Below, in pieces: positions 55,100 through 64,000 of a stretch of DNA of 64,000 nt. Source of the stretch: Vibrio spartinae (GTDB lineage Bacteria > Pseudomonadota > Gammaproteobacteria > Enterobacterales > Vibrionaceae); contig NZ_AP024908.1 in the NCBI RefSeq assembly GCF_024347135.1, positions 372,001 to 436,000 of the forward strand, in the 5' to 3' direction. Position numbers and translations under genes: made by a program. The notes below the pieces were generated by a model that was not told where the DNA came from, did not search any database, and saw nothing but the letters and a program-made list of their open reading frames with translations. Position 1 is the stretch's first letter; every line of letters starts with the position of its first letter.

Positions 55100-56575
55100 A
55101 TGAAGGAAATAACACAACGACAATGGCTAGGCTTCAGTGCAAAGCAGGTTCGGACAGGGCCGATTTTAACGGCTTTGGCTGCCCTGATGATGCCATTCAT
55201 GAGTGCGACTGCCGACACTCAGGCAGATGTCAGTGCTGCAGCGTCATCTGGGTTCGAAGCATATTATGCTTCTGAATCATTTGCTGGTTTGGCAAATAAT
55301 GGTGGTGTTGAAAATGGGTTAACCAACTGGTCATCAGTTGGGGGGTATATCACTCGTACGAATCAAGCAAGTCATAGTGGGGCGGCAAGTGTCCAAATCT
55401 TAAACCGCAACGCGACTTGGAATGGTATTACGTTTAAGCCTGCACCATTAGTCAATGGTAAAAAATATAATGTATCCGTTTGGGTCCGGTTAGCGCCGGG
55501 ATCTCAAGGTGCGAACATTATTCTGACTGGTAAACGGACGAATAATGAATATGTCCGGATTGGAAGCGTACAGGCTAAAGATTATCAGTGGGTTGAGCTG
55601 AAAGGGTCATATAGTCAGTCTGGCTCACCGTTCCAGCATTTCATTATTGAATCTGATAATAGCCGCGTCAGTTACTATGCAGATGATATGTCGGTTGAAG
55701 ATGTCGGCGGTGGTGATCCTGGCAACCCCGGAAACGGTAAAAAATTCGTCGGAAATATCACCACTTCTGGTCAGGTTCGTGGCGATTTTGCCAGATACTG
55801 GGATCAGATCACACCAGAGAATGAAGGTAAATGGGGATCCGTCGAAAGAACCCGTGATGTTTACAACTGGAGTGGGGTTGATGCCTCTTATAATTATGCG
55901 AAACAACATAATATTCCATTTAAACAGCATACGTTTGTCTGGGGAAACCAGTATCCGTCTTGGGTCGATCGCTTAAGTCCATCTGAGCAGGCGGCCGAAA
56001 TCGAAGAATGGATGCATGATTTCTGTCAGCGCTATCCTGATGTTGCGATGATTGACGTCGTTAACGAAGCAACACCGGGCCATGCTCCGGCTCAGTATGC
56101 CAGAAGAGCCTTTGGTAATAATTGGATCACCAAGTCATTCCAACTAGCACGTAAACATTGTCCGAATGCAACATTGATTCTTAACGATTACAACGTGTTA
56201 AGCTGGAACACGGATCAATTCATTGCGATGGCAAGACCTGCGGTACAAGCTGGGGTTGTCGATGCGATTGGTCTTCAGGCCCATGGGTTAGAAAACTTCT
56301 CTGTATCTCAATTGCAATCGAATCTGAACAAAGTGATCGGACTGGGATTACCAATTTATATTTCCGAATATGACGTTGCCAGAGGGAATGATCAGGAACA
56401 ACTGAATGTCATGAGACAACAGTTCCCGTTATTCTATAACTCCGATGCGGTTGCTGGGATTACGTTGTGGGGATATGTTGTCGGCAGAACATGGGTTGAT
56501 GGCTCAGGTCTGATTTATGACAATGGCGCACCACGTCCGGCAATGAATTGGCTGATGAACTACTTAGGCCGATAA
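55100..56575 (+). CDS. Secreted GH10 endo-1,4-beta-xylanase with N-terminal carbohydrate-binding module
   Basis: A 491-residue exported enzyme. The long signal peptide ends near residue 39 (MSATA). A CBM4/9/22-type beta-sandwich (about 65-200; NGGVENGLTNWSSVGGYITR) is joined by a Gly/Pro/Asn linker to the GH10 barrel (about 215-491). WDQITPENEGKWGS holds the conserved substrate Glu/Asn pair, IDVVNEATPGH the acid/base Glu (about 323) and YISEYDVARG the nucleophile Glu (about 422). It degrades xylan outside the cell, feeding the xylose locus. AAAGGAGAAAAC precedes ATG 55100. A terminator follows. Confidence 0.95.
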   Translation: MKEITQRQWLGFSAKQVRTGPILTALAALMMPFMSATADTQADVSAAASSGFEAYYASESFAGLANNGGVENGLTNWSSVGGYITRTNQASHSGAASVQILNRNATWNGITFKPAPLVNGKKYNVSVWVRLAPGSQGANIILTGKRTNNEYVRIGSVQAKDYQWVELKGSYSQSGSPFQHFIIESDNSRVSYYADDMSVEDVGGGDPGNPGNGKKFVGNITTSGQVRGDFARYWDQITPENEGKWGSVERTRDVYNWSGVDASYNYAKQHNIPFKQHTFVWGNQYPSWVDRLSPSEQAAEIEEWMHDFCQRYPDVAMIDVVNEATPGHAPAQYARRAFGNNWITKSFQLARKHCPNATLILNDYNVLSWNTDQFIAMARPAVQAGVVDAIGLQAHGLENFSVSQLQSNLNKVIGLGLPIYISEYDVARGNDQEQLNVMRQQFPLFYNSDAVAGITLWGYVVGRTWVDGSGLIYDNGAPRPAMNWLMNYLGR

Positions 56576-56657
56576 TCAATGGAGTGATACTGATACGTTC
56601 TATTTACCATTTGGAACCGGTGGTTGAGCGAGCGTATTGATCTACTACATTGACGAT

Positions 56658-56689
56658 CCCCTCAGACATTGGGTCTGAGGGGATTTTTT
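56658..56689 (+). terminator. Terminator after the xylanase gene
   Basis: CCCCTCAGAC (56658-56667) pairs perfectly with GTCTGAGGGG (56673-56682), followed by ATTTTTT. Confidence 0.93.
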
Positions 56690-56730
56690 ATATCTGGTTA
56701 TTTATATCTGGTTATTTATATCTGGTCATT
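56689..56730. repeat. 14-bp tandem array, 3 copies
   Basis: TATATCTGGTTATT occurs at 56689-56702 and 56703-56716, then TATATCTGGTCATT at 56717-56730, starting directly at the xylanase terminator's T-tract. Confidence 0.93.
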
Positions 56731-56813
56731 GATAGCGAGTCATCAGGAGGAAGCGTCGCGATGGTGACGTGTTTTATCTGTCATGACCCATCTTATGGAT
56801 GAGCGTCGAATAT

Positions 56814-56845
56814 AAAAAAGCCAGTGGGAAATTATTCCCACTGGC
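56814..56845 (-). terminator. Terminator of the fruBKA operon
   Basis: GCCAGTGGGAA (56820-56830) and TTCCCACTGGC (56835-56845) form a perfect 11-bp stem; AAAAAA at 56814-56819 is the T-tract on the minus strand. Confidence 0.92.
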
Positions 56846-56886
56846 TAACCGTTTTCAATGGAGCAAAATGATATGCCCCAAGGGGT

Positions 56887-58617
56887 TTAGGAGACTGCTT
56901 TTTCTAACGCTGACTGAGGTTTGAGCATCGCATAGCCAATACCGGTAATTGCTGTACCGACAGCAATCGCAACCAAATACATCAGCACTGGTGAAATTGC
57001 ATTTGGAATTAACAGTACGAACAGACCACCGTGCGGTGCCATCAGCTTCGCACCAAACAACATTGATAATGCACCGGTGACTGCACCACCAGCCATACAA
57101 GCAGGGATGACGCGCATTGGATCTTTCGCTGCAAATGGAATCGCACCTTCAGAGATGAAGCACAGACCCAGCACGAATGATGCTTTACCTGCTTCTTGTT
57201 CACTTTTCTCAAATTTACTTTTGGCGATAAAGGTTGCAACACCCATACCCAATGCCGGCACCATACCGGCAGCCATGATTGCCGCCATTGGCAGATATTG
57301 TTGAGAAGCCAACAGACCAACACCAAAGGTATAGGCTGCTTTATTGACCGGACCACCCAAGTCAAAGCACATCATTGCACCAAGAATAATCCCCAGCAGA
57401 ATCGCATTACCTGAGCCCATGTTCTCAAGGAATGTGGTCATTGCTGACATGATATTCGCAACGGGCGTACCCACGATATAAATCATGATCAAACCGGTCG
57501 CCAGTGTGGCTAAGAATGGGATGATCAGAATCGGTTTCAATGCTTCCATCGACTGAGGCAGTTGTACTTTATCTGCAATCAGTTTTGCTGCGTAACCTGC
57601 GATGAAACCAGCGACAATACCACCGAGGAAACCAGCACCGATAGAGCTGGCTAACATACCACCGACTAAACCGGGGGCAAGTCCGGGACGGTCTGCAATC
57701 GAGAAGGCAATGTAACCCGCCAGAACCGGAATCATCAGCGCAAATGCGGAACCACCACCGATTTTCATCAGTGCAGCGGCAAGGGTGCCTTCTTCTTTAA
57801 AGGCTTCAATCCCGAAGACGAATGACAAGGCGATGATCAAACCACCGGCAACCACTACGGGCAACATGTGTGATACACCAGTCATCAAGTGCTTATAAAC
57901 ACCTTTTTTCTCTTCAGTTGCCGCTTCACTGGAACCGGCAGACCCCTGATAAACAGTTGCCTGAACGAATGCTTTTTCGATCTCTTCCTGTGTTTTTTTC
58001 AGGGCCGGGCCTGTTTTGGTCCGGTAGAGTGTCTTACCGTTGAAACGATCCAGTGGTACCTCAATATCCGCAGCGATGATCACGAGATCCGCTGCTGCAA
58101 TATCTTCGGCAGTCAGTTGGTTTTTTGCACCGACAGAACCACGCGTTTCCACCTTAATTTGGTGCCCCATGGTTTTAGCCGTGTTTTCCAGTGCTTCAGC
58201 CGCCATGAATGTGTGCGCAACACCCGTCGGACAGGCAGTAATTGCCACGATTTTTTTGGCTGTCCCTGCTGATGCAGCCGGGGCCGCAGCTACAGATTGT
58301 GCTTTATCAAGGACTTGCGCTTGTTCAGCGGCTGTTTTCAGATATGCAGTTGGATCTGCTGTACATGCGGCAATATCGCTTTGGTAAACTTTTTTGCCAA
58401 CGAAACGGGTGGTATCAACAGGTGTATTGGCAGCAATGACAACCAGCTCCGCTTCAGCAATATCGGCGTCAGTGAGCGTATAGCCATCGACAACGGAAGA
58501 GTGACATTCAACCGTTGCTGACCAATCCAGAGACTTCGTTGCTTGTTCTAACAAACCGGCAGCGAGAATACTATTTGCGACGCCACTTGGGCACGCAGTT
58601 ATAATGGCAATTTTCAT
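56887..58617 (-). CDS. fruA: Fructose PTS permease, EIIB'BC
   Basis: A 576-residue inner-membrane protein that imports fructose and phosphorylates it to fructose 1-phosphate. Two EIIB-fructose domains are present: a degenerate-looking first at residues 1-100 (IITACPSGVANSILAAG) and a second at about 120-220 with the phospho-Cys in ITACPTGVAHTFMAAE. The EIIC domain follows with about eight helices (GGFLGGIVAGFIAGYAAK, then GPVNKAAYTFGVG). The B'-B-C layout equals E. coli FruA. It is last in the fruB-fruK-fruA operon. Confidence 0.96.
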   Translation of the reverse strand: MKIAIITACPSGVANSILAAGLLEQATKSLDWSATVECHSSVVDGYTLTDADIAEAELVVIAANTPVDTTRFVGKKVYQSDIAACTADPTAYLKTAAEQAQVLDKAQSVAAAPAASAGTAKKIVAITACPTGVAHTFMAAEALENTAKTMGHQIKVETRGSVGAKNQLTAEDIAAADLVIIAADIEVPLDRFNGKTLYRTKTGPALKKTQEEIEKAFVQATVYQGSAGSSEAATEEKKGVYKHLMTGVSHMLPVVVAGGLIIALSFVFGIEAFKEEGTLAAALMKIGGGSAFALMIPVLAGYIAFSIADRPGLAPGLVGGMLASSIGAGFLGGIVAGFIAGYAAKLIADKVQLPQSMEALKPILIIPFLATLATGLIMIYIVGTPVANIMSAMTTFLENMGSGNAILLGIILGAMMCFDLGGPVNKAAYTFGVGLLASQQYLPMAAIMAAGMVPALGMGVATFIAKSKFEKSEQEAGKASFVLGLCFISEGAIPFAAKDPMRVIPACMAGGAVTGALSMLFGAKLMAPHGGLFVLLIPNAISPVLMYLVAIAVGTAITGIGYAMLKPQSALEKAVS

Positions 58618-58639
58618 AGTTACGACCTTATTGTTGTCC

Positions 58640-59593
58640 TTAATTACTAGCCTCAGGGCTATACGGTTGTAATTGGATCTGCTGTTGTAGGGTGTTTAAC
58701 TGTTGGATATCGGCCACACCGACACCCACCTGACTTACTGCGAGTGCAGATAGTGCCGTTGCAAAGGTAAGTAGTTCCTCCTTCTTCATGGACTGCATAT
58801 GTCCCCAGCACAACCCGGCAACCAGCGTATCACCGGCTCCGACGGTACTGACGACATTCATCCGAGGTGGTTGTGCATGTAGCCATTCATTGTTGTTGAG
58901 CCACATCACCCCGTTTGCACCCATTGAGACAACGATATTCTCAATCTCTTTTGCCGCGAGTTCACTCGCTGCTTGCTGACATTCAGCCGCAGACTCAAGC
59001 AGTCTACCGACGAAATGCGACAATTCTTCATCATTGGGTTTAATTAACCACGGATGAGCGTCCAGACCAGCGGCAAGCGCATCGCGGCTGCTATCGAATA
59101 ACACTTTCTTACCCAGTTGGTGGAGTTGCTCGATCCAAGATGCACAAAGCTGAGGAGAAATGCCTTTCGGCAAGCTGCCTGCCAGAACAAAGTATTCGTG
59201 ACTTTCAGCCAGTCGGAACAACGTTTTTTCAAATGCTGTAATCGCCTGTGCGGATACTTCGACACCGGGGAAGTTGATATCGCTGACTTCACCGGAAGAT
59301 TCAACCAGCTTCACGTTGATTCGGGTTGCGCCATCAACGCGGATAAATTCATCCGTTGCGCCCATTGCTTCAAATGTCTGACAAAAAATGTCTTGATTGT
59401 CTTTACCCAGAAAACCGGTCACGGTGACTTCGGCACCCAGATCACTAAGCACCTGAGCGACGTTGACCCCTTTTCCTGCGGCATGAAGCGAACCTTGATT
59501 GACCAGACTGACCGAACCGACTTGTAATGTGTCAAGGCTGCCAGTCAGATCCAGTGCCGGGTTGAGTGTAATGGTGACTACTCGATTCGTCAT
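58640..59593 (-). CDS. fruK: 1-phosphofructokinase
   Basis: A 317-residue PfkB-family kinase that converts fructose 1-phosphate to fructose 1,6-bisphosphate. It begins VVTITLNPALDLTGSL, has GKGVNVAQVLSDLGAEVT near 43-60 and the catalytic base Asp in VSTVGAGDTLVAG (about 245-257). AAGGGGTC precedes the start, nine bases after the fruB stop. It lies in the usual order fruB-fruK-fruA. Confidence 0.96.
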   Translation of the reverse strand: MTNRVVTITLNPALDLTGSLDTLQVGSVSLVNQGSLHAAGKGVNVAQVLSDLGAEVTVTGFLGKDNQDIFCQTFEAMGATDEFIRVDGATRINVKLVESSGEVSDINFPGVEVSAQAITAFEKTLFRLAESHEYFVLAGSLPKGISPQLCASWIEQLHQLGKKVLFDSSRDALAAGLDAHPWLIKPNDEELSHFVGRLLESAAECQQAASELAAKEIENIVVSMGANGVMWLNNNEWLHAQPPRMNVVSTVGAGDTLVAGLCWGHMQSMKKEELLTFATALSALAVSQVGVGVADIQQLNTLQQQIQLQPYSPEASN

Positions 59594-59602
59594 AATGACC
59601 CC

Positions 59603-60739
59603 TTAATGTTCGCCTAGACCCGCATTAATCGCGGCACCCAGCGCTTCAAGTGCTTGGCTTGCATCTGAACCGTTAGCGGTAAATTCAAGTCTGTGCCCGC
59701 ATTTCACACCCAGTGCGATGACTTTCATCAGGCTCTTCGCATTAACGACTTTACCATCGCCATCGAGATTGGCGACTTTGATGTCAGATTCAAATTTCTT
59801 CGCTTCCGCCACCAGCATTGCGCCCGGACGAGCGTGCAGACCATGTGAATTTTTCACTTGGAAAACCGCACTGTTGGCGCTGTCGTTTGCACTTGCCGGT
59901 ACCGCCTCTGCCATGCCAAACGCTGCCAGAACGGCTTGTTTGTCACTGGTGAATAGGGCTTGTTGATTTTTCTGGAAGACAATCTCAGTGATTTTTTGCA
60001 TCAACGGCTGATGTGCGCCATTGCAAGCAGCAACGACGATCAGTCCTTTGACTGACTGACCTTGGATGTCAAAAGCATCATTGGCAGTGATGAATGCCAG
60101 ACCGGTACGGGCAACACCGCGATTGCTACTGGTGAGCCACAAACCACCACCGAGTGGGGTTGCCTCTTTGGCGACCACATCGGCCACAAACTCGCTGTTC
60201 ACACAACCTTTGTTTTTCAGCAAGCCGCTGGCGACCGCAGACAGCGGTGTCATGTCCGTTGCCGGGAATTGCAATTGAATCAGCGAGTCATCAAAGTCAG
60301 CTTCAAACTGAACATCACCATTAAGCAGGGCAATGATTTCTTGCGCTTGAGTTGCCTGTTGCAGTTTTTGTTCAACACCATCGGCTGACAGCACTTTGGT
60401 CAGCTGTTTTAAAATACCGAGATGCTCGTCAGATTTGGCAGCGATACCGATTGCGACATAAACGGTATTGCCATCACCCCAATCAACGCCCTGAGGAAAA
60501 TGGTGCACAGCCACACCGGTTTCTTTGACTAAAGAGCGGGTATCGGTTGTACCATGCGGAATGGCAATACCATTGCCGAGGAATGTTGAATTTTGTGCTT
60601 CCCGGTTGAGCATGCCATCGACGTAACCAGCATCAACGAGTCCCTTCTCGCTCAGGTGGGTCGCAATTGCACGAATTGCATCTTGTTTATTCGATTGAGA
60701 CTGTCCCAGATGGATGTCATGAGGAGTGAGTTGCAGCAT
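59603..60739 (-). CDS. fruB: Fructose-specific EIIA/HPr fusion (diphosphoryl transfer protein)
   Basis: A 378-residue cytoplasmic phosphocarrier. The N-terminal EIIA-fructose domain carries the active His in GIAIPHGTTDTRS (about 62). A middle M-like domain with no obvious active site follows. The C-terminal HPr-like FPr domain has the phospho-His in VKNSHGLHARPGAMLV (about 300) and the GKVVNAKSLMKVIALGV block. I chose ATG 60739 (MLQLTPHDIHLGQ) with AAGGGG upstream; the frame is open to 60784. First gene of the operon, under the Cra-type operators at 60864-61022. Confidence 0.94.
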   Translation of the reverse strand: MLQLTPHDIHLGQSQSNKQDAIRAIATHLSEKGLVDAGYVDGMLNREAQNSTFLGNGIAIPHGTTDTRSLVKETGVAVHHFPQGVDWGDGNTVYVAIGIAAKSDEHLGILKQLTKVLSADGVEQKLQQATQAQEIIALLNGDVQFEADFDDSLIQLQFPATDMTPLSAVASGLLKNKGCVNSEFVADVVAKEATPLGGGLWLTSSNRGVARTGLAFITANDAFDIQGQSVKGLIVVAACNGAHQPLMQKITEIVFQKNQQALFTSDKQAVLAAFGMAEAVPASANDSANSAVFQVKNSHGLHARPGAMLVAEAKKFESDIKVANLDGDGKVVNAKSLMKVIALGVKCGHRLEFTANGSDASQALEALGAAINAGLGEH

Positions 60740-60863
60740 GTTTGGCCCCTTTAATTGCCTTATTTGGCGCTTTGGTGCGGACATATCCGATAACTCTCTA
60801 AATGGAGTTTCTGGTTGGGAAAAACATCCCTGGGTGTCTGCACCATCGTTTTGTTATGAAAAT

Positions 60864-60879
60864 AGCTGAATCGTTTCAG
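60864..60879. promoter_or_regulatory. Candidate Cra (FruR) operator 1
   Basis: GCTGAATCGTTTCAGT matches the TGAAWCGNTTCA-type palindrome of Cra. It lies about 125 bases before the fruB start codon. Confidence 0.75.
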
Positions 60880-60986
60880 TATCTATTTAAAAAAAGTCAG
60901 CAAAAATCACTTCATATTGCTCATAAAATGGAAGTTATCTAATAAATAGTCCAAAAAAGTCGATTTCGCTATCATTTTTGAATTTT

Positions 60987-61002
60987 GCTGAATCCTTTCA
61001 GC
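60987..61002. promoter_or_regulatory. Candidate Cra (FruR) operator 2
   Basis: GCTGAATCCTTTCAGC is a near-perfect palindrome, close to operator 3, on the cra side of the divergent gap. Confidence 0.75.
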
Positions 61003-61010
61003 TTTTATAG

Positions 61011-61022
61011 TGAATCGATTCA
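61011..61022. promoter_or_regulatory. Candidate Cra (FruR) operator 3
   Basis: TGAATCGATTCA is a perfect palindrome about 75 bases before the cra start, beside operator 2. The pair suggests autoregulation as well as control of fruBKA. Confidence 0.75.
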
Positions 61023-61096
61023 GCTTATAGTTCAATCCTATTGAGGATCTTAATTTTTATTTCTATGATCCGACGCACACTAAAAAGAGTAGCGAT

Positions 61097-62092
61097 ATGA
61101 CACTAGATGAAATTGCCAAATTAGCTGGCGTGTCGAAAACCACTGCAAGTTATGTGATCAATGGAAAAGCACAAAAGTATCGCATCAGTGAAAAGACTCA
61201 GTTGAAAGTTATGGATGTGGTGAATGCGCATAATTACCGTCCCGATCACACGGCTTCTGCTTTGCGCGCCGGGAACAGTCGGTCATTCGGATTGATTATT
61301 CCGGATCTAGAGAACACCAGTTATGCGCGTTTATCTAAATTACTGGAGCAGAACTCCAGACAAGCGGGATATCAAATTCTCATTGCTTGCTCGGATGACA
61401 ATCCCAAAACGGAAATGTCTGTCGCAAACACGCTGATTGCTCGCCGGATTGATGCTTTGTTTGTTGCCAGCTCGATTCCGAACGCCAATGAATTCTATTA
61501 CGGGCTGCAGCAAGCCGGAACCCCCGTGATTGCGATTGACCGTCCGTTGGATGATGAATTCTTCGCCTGTGTGGTCAGTGAAGATTATAGTGCTGCTTTA
61601 GAGTTGACCGAATCGGTTTTGGACGATCAGCTTCAGTCGATTGGTCTGATTGGTGCATTGCCGGAGCTGAGTATTTCTACCGATCGGCAGTTGGGATTTG
61701 AAGCAGCAGTCAAGCCCAAGGGGATTCAGATTTTAGAAGGGTACGGGAATCACTTTAACCGCGAAGAAGGGAAGAAAATTTTTTCTGAGTGGGTGAATAA
61801 AGGCACCGTACCGGAAGCGATCGTATCAACCTCATATACCTTGTTGGAAGGGATTCTGGATGTGTTACTGGAACACCCACAACTGATGGACAACATCCGC
61901 TTGGCAACGTTTGGTGATAACCGGCTACTCGACTTTTTACCGCTGAAAATTAACTCCTTACCGCAGCAGTTCGAACTGATTGCAGACAGCGCACTGGCAG
62001 TGGCTTTAAATGCAACCGCGAAACGCCATCAGCCCGGCATTGAATTGGTACCACGAAAATTACGGGTGCGTCGCAATCTCAATCTTTCATGA
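61097..62092 (+). CDS. cra: Catabolite repressor/activator Cra (FruR), LacI family
   Basis: A 331-residue LacI-type regulator. The HTH and hinge MTLDEIAKLAGVSKTTASYV with YRPDHTASALRAG are those of Cra/FruR. The periplasmic-binding-like core (GLIIPDLENTSYARLSKLLE) senses fructose 1-phosphate. It is divergent from fruBKA, as usual in vibrios, with three Cra-type operators between. It should repress the fructose PTS until fructose 1-phosphate accumulates, and may act elsewhere in carbon metabolism. Confidence 0.94.
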   Translation: MTLDEIAKLAGVSKTTASYVINGKAQKYRISEKTQLKVMDVVNAHNYRPDHTASALRAGNSRSFGLIIPDLENTSYARLSKLLEQNSRQAGYQILIACSDDNPKTEMSVANTLIARRIDALFVASSIPNANEFYYGLQQAGTPVIAIDRPLDDEFFACVVSEDYSAALELTESVLDDQLQSIGLIGALPELSISTDRQLGFEAAVKPKGIQILEGYGNHFNREEGKKIFSEWVNKGTVPEAIVSTSYTLLEGILDVLLEHPQLMDNIRLATFGDNRLLDFLPLKINSLPQQFELIADSALAVALNATAKRHQPGIELVPRKLRVRRNLNLS

Positions 62093-62149
62093 CAACCTGA
62101 CTCAAATCTAGCTCGCTGTTTATCCTACTGGATGACAATATAAAATGAG

Positions 62150-62176
62150 GGCGACCGTCTGTATCCGATGGTCGCC
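62150..62176 (+). terminator. Weak hairpin after cra
   Basis: GGCGACC (62150-62156) pairs with GGTCGCC (62170-62176). There is no T-tract, so termination here is only possible. Confidence 0.45.
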
Positions 62177-62232
62177 TCAGTCATCGATGAACCACGTATC
62201 AAGACTAAATTCAGTAAAAAGTTACCTTTTAT

Positions 62233-63222
62233 ATGTTACCTCATCAGATGGTGTGCCTTGCTCAAATCCCTCAGGCAACGAGTGATCCGTTGATTGATAT
62301 CCTGTCTGAACCACAGAATTCAAGCGGCCTCCGTGATTTTGGTTTCGGTCAGTCTTGCTGTACATTTGGCGAGTTGTTGCAAGGGATGTTACCCAATGGG
62401 CAAGACTTCCTCGTGACTTTCCCGATTCATCGCTACGTGAAAGCAAAGTTTTATCGCGGCGAAGATGATATGGGATTGCAAGTTTGTCCTCCTCATAAGA
62501 CTAAGGCACTGGCTTTGGCAGATGCGCTGTTGCGTCGCTATCAACTGCCATGCACTGGCTTGCTTGAGATTGAGTCGGATATCCCTGAGAGTAAAGGATT
62601 AGCAAGCTCATCAGCCGACCTCGTTGCGGTTGCCCGGGCAATTACCGACCATTATCACATGCATATCAGCGATGCCGATCTCGCTCATCTGTTGTGTCAA
62701 ATTGAGCCAACAGATGCTGTGATGTTCGGCCACTGTGTCGCATTCCATCAAAATATCGGGCATTTAATTGCCGATCTTGGCCCATTACCTCCAATGGTCA
62801 TTGTTGCTCATGATGAAGGGGGAAGTGTTGATACCGTGACGCATCAGAAAACGCACCCCGGCATGGGTATTGCCGAAAGAGAGCAATATCAGGATTTGTT
62901 GCAGCGCATCCAGCATGCAGTCAAGCACGGTGACTGTGATGAGATCGGTCATGTCACCACGATGAGTTCAATTTTAAACCAACGGTTCAGACCCAATAAA
63001 CACCTGAGTTTATTCATTGATATTTGTGATCAGTATGGTGGGCTCGGCATTGCCGTCGCACACAGTGGTACCTATATCGGCATCCTTCTCGATGCCAGTG
63101 ATATCAAGCTGACCGACAAGAGAACAGCAATAGAGGATGCACTGAAAGCCAATAACTTAGCGCCTGAAACGTTTTGGAGCTCATCGACCACGAGACGGTT
63201 ACCTCATACTGCCAAAAAGTAA
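62233..63222 (+). CDS. GHMP-family kinase, PduX (L-threonine kinase)-like
   Basis: A 329-residue cytoplasmic kinase. FGQSCCTFGELLQGMLPNG (about 37-55) resembles the PduX N-terminus, and the ATP-binding GHMP motif is IPESKGLASSSADLVAVARA (about 117-136). GGLGIAVAHSGTYIGILLD is the C-terminal Gly-rich motif. PduX phosphorylates threonine for the cobalamin side chain. No cobalamin genes lie in the window, so the substrate here is uncertain. No convincing ribosome site precedes ATG 62233; the first 35 residues have no family match and the start may lie further in. Confidence 0.78.
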   Translation: MLPHQMVCLAQIPQATSDPLIDILSEPQNSSGLRDFGFGQSCCTFGELLQGMLPNGQDFLVTFPIHRYVKAKFYRGEDDMGLQVCPPHKTKALALADALLRRYQLPCTGLLEIESDIPESKGLASSSADLVAVARAITDHYHMHISDADLAHLLCQIEPTDAVMFGHCVAFHQNIGHLIADLGPLPPMVIVAHDEGGSVDTVTHQKTHPGMGIAEREQYQDLLQRIQHAVKHGDCDEIGHVTTMSSILNQRFRPNKHLSLFIDICDQYGGLGIAVAHSGTYIGILLDASDIKLTDKRTAIEDALKANNLAPETFWSSSTTRRLPHTAKK

Positions 63223-63364
63223 TCCAACACCGGGTGAAATTTTCCTGTTTCGAGCTGCAACTTTATTTGTATTTATGTATAAAGATAGACGTTGAAATAT
63301 AATACAAGTTTTTATTTTTTTGACACATGAAGGACCGTATGTCGCTATTTTAAGATTATTCATC

Positions 63365-63808
63365 CTATTTGAAGAGGCTAAATGTTTTCGTCAAATCCTT
63401 AATCTCGGAAGTATTACCAAACATACATATACCAAAATACTCCAAATCATGGTCTTCGGTTTCTGAAGTTGCTTTTAGTTGTTCTTCAGACGTACCGATG
63501 ATCATCGTATGAATAAAGTCAGTGAATGGAATCTGACGTTGTATCAGCTCATTCCGCACTTTCCGTATTTTATTTGAATTATCCGCTCTCAAAACAATAA
63601 ATGGATAATGTGAAATCGAAGGATGAACGCCTCCGTCCATGTCTTTGTATTCTAAGAAACACAGACTATCAACATCTTTAATCTGGGCAATAAGTCCAGA
63701 GGTCATGTGCCCAAGAGCATTCAATAGCCTTCCTATATCAACTTTTTTATTCAATACGGCAACCAATCTTTTAGCATTTTCATCTGGTAATTCATTTATT
63801 GCAAGCAT
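63365..63808 (-). CDS. DUF2000 protein
   Basis: A 147-residue soluble protein of the DUF2000 family. Conserved blocks are RLVAVLNKKVDIGRLLNALG, ALGHMTSGLIAQI, HPSISHYPFIVLRADNSNKI, FTDFIHTMIIGTSEEQL and DLEYFGICMFG. Family members bind small molecules in a PTH2-like fold and are sometimes found beside regulators, but their role is unknown. It is monocistronic by spacing. The 190 bases upstream to the window end are AT-rich promoter sequence with nothing else recognisable. Confidence 0.82.
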   Translation of the reverse strand: MLAINELPDENAKRLVAVLNKKVDIGRLLNALGHMTSGLIAQIKDVDSLCFLEYKDMDGGVHPSISHYPFIVLRADNSNKIRKVRNELIQRQIPFTDFIHTMIIGTSEEQLKATSETEDHDLEYFGICMFGNTSEIKDLTKTFSLFK

Positions 63809-64000
63809 ATAAAACCTTTTGTTAGAAATGCGGATACATGATGATTATCGGTAAGATTTCGTACAAACCGTCATCAAGTGTAGATTTTTATTCACTAAAT
63901 TTACAATTATTCAATGAATCATTCAAGCGATTAACACCCTTGCAATCCTTTTCCTTCTCATTTATTATGCCCGCAGTTGATTATATATGTGTTATATTGC

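Overview
The window reads as a chromosomal segment of a Vibrio-like gammaproteobacterium. Gene content (ZntB, FadH, fruBKA/Cra, POT transporter, GGDEF-EAL proteins, a VCR-like integron repeat) and codon style fit Vibrio. The plant-polymer enzymes (GH3, GH5, GH10, GH16, GH43) suggest a saprophytic or plant-associated species of the V. gazogenes/ruber/mangrovi type. The species call is inference. No rRNA, tRNA, CRISPR array or replication origin was seen.

Layout. (1) 1-4833: a polysaccharide block with a GH3 glycosidase running off the left edge, a secreted GH16-CBM6 beta-glucanase and a secreted GH43 arabinofuranosidase with ricin-type repeats, ending against an IS5-family remnant. (2) 5144-21673: a purine/ureide nitrogen region. 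PuuE-type allantoinase, its GntR regulator and an NCS1 permease are followed by a two-gene ATPase + DUF4276 module that resembles a phage-defence island (about 8.8-11 kb). After it comes a long rightward operon: amino-acid-type ABC importer, RpiR regulator, BASS transporter, amidase, GGT-like Ntn-hydrolase (HpxW-like), PucG-like aminotransferase and allantoate amidohydrolase. Together they would take allantoin to allantoate, ureidoglycine, oxalurate and finally oxamate/oxalate plus ammonia. (3) 21.8-32 kb: accessory DNA. A DUF3307/SatD pair sits under a three-fold operator-like repeat. Then come a VCR-like attC with a deleted GNAT gene, an IS110-like scrap, a binding-protein/chemoreceptor pair, a decapitated AAA kinase, a pyocin-S/GH-E nuclease toxin with an ankyrin immunity protein, and an IS3 remnant beside a large inverted repeat. 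(4) 32.6-43 kb: zntB, the xylose regulon (xylA, sugar porter, xylR, xylB), a POT peptide transporter and a secreted GH5-CBM5 cellulase. (5) 43.4-54.7 kb: DUF1353 and DUF4336 proteins, a CHASE histidine kinase followed by a response regulator-GGDEF-EAL protein, fadH divergent from a TetR gene with paired operators, a tiny unknown gene, glycerate kinase and an unknown lipoprotein. (6) 55.1-64 kb: a secreted GH10 xylanase, the fruBKA PTS operon divergent from cra, a GHMP kinase and a DUF2000 protein.

A pattern crosses all these regions. At least a dozen intergenic gaps carry short tandem arrays (unit mostly 14-19 bp, 2-5 copies), each with a different sequence. Such a density of small non-coding minisatellites is unusual for a bacterial chromosome segment. 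Together with the ATPase/DUF4276 module and the SatD repeat operator, it is the most interesting unexplained structure here.
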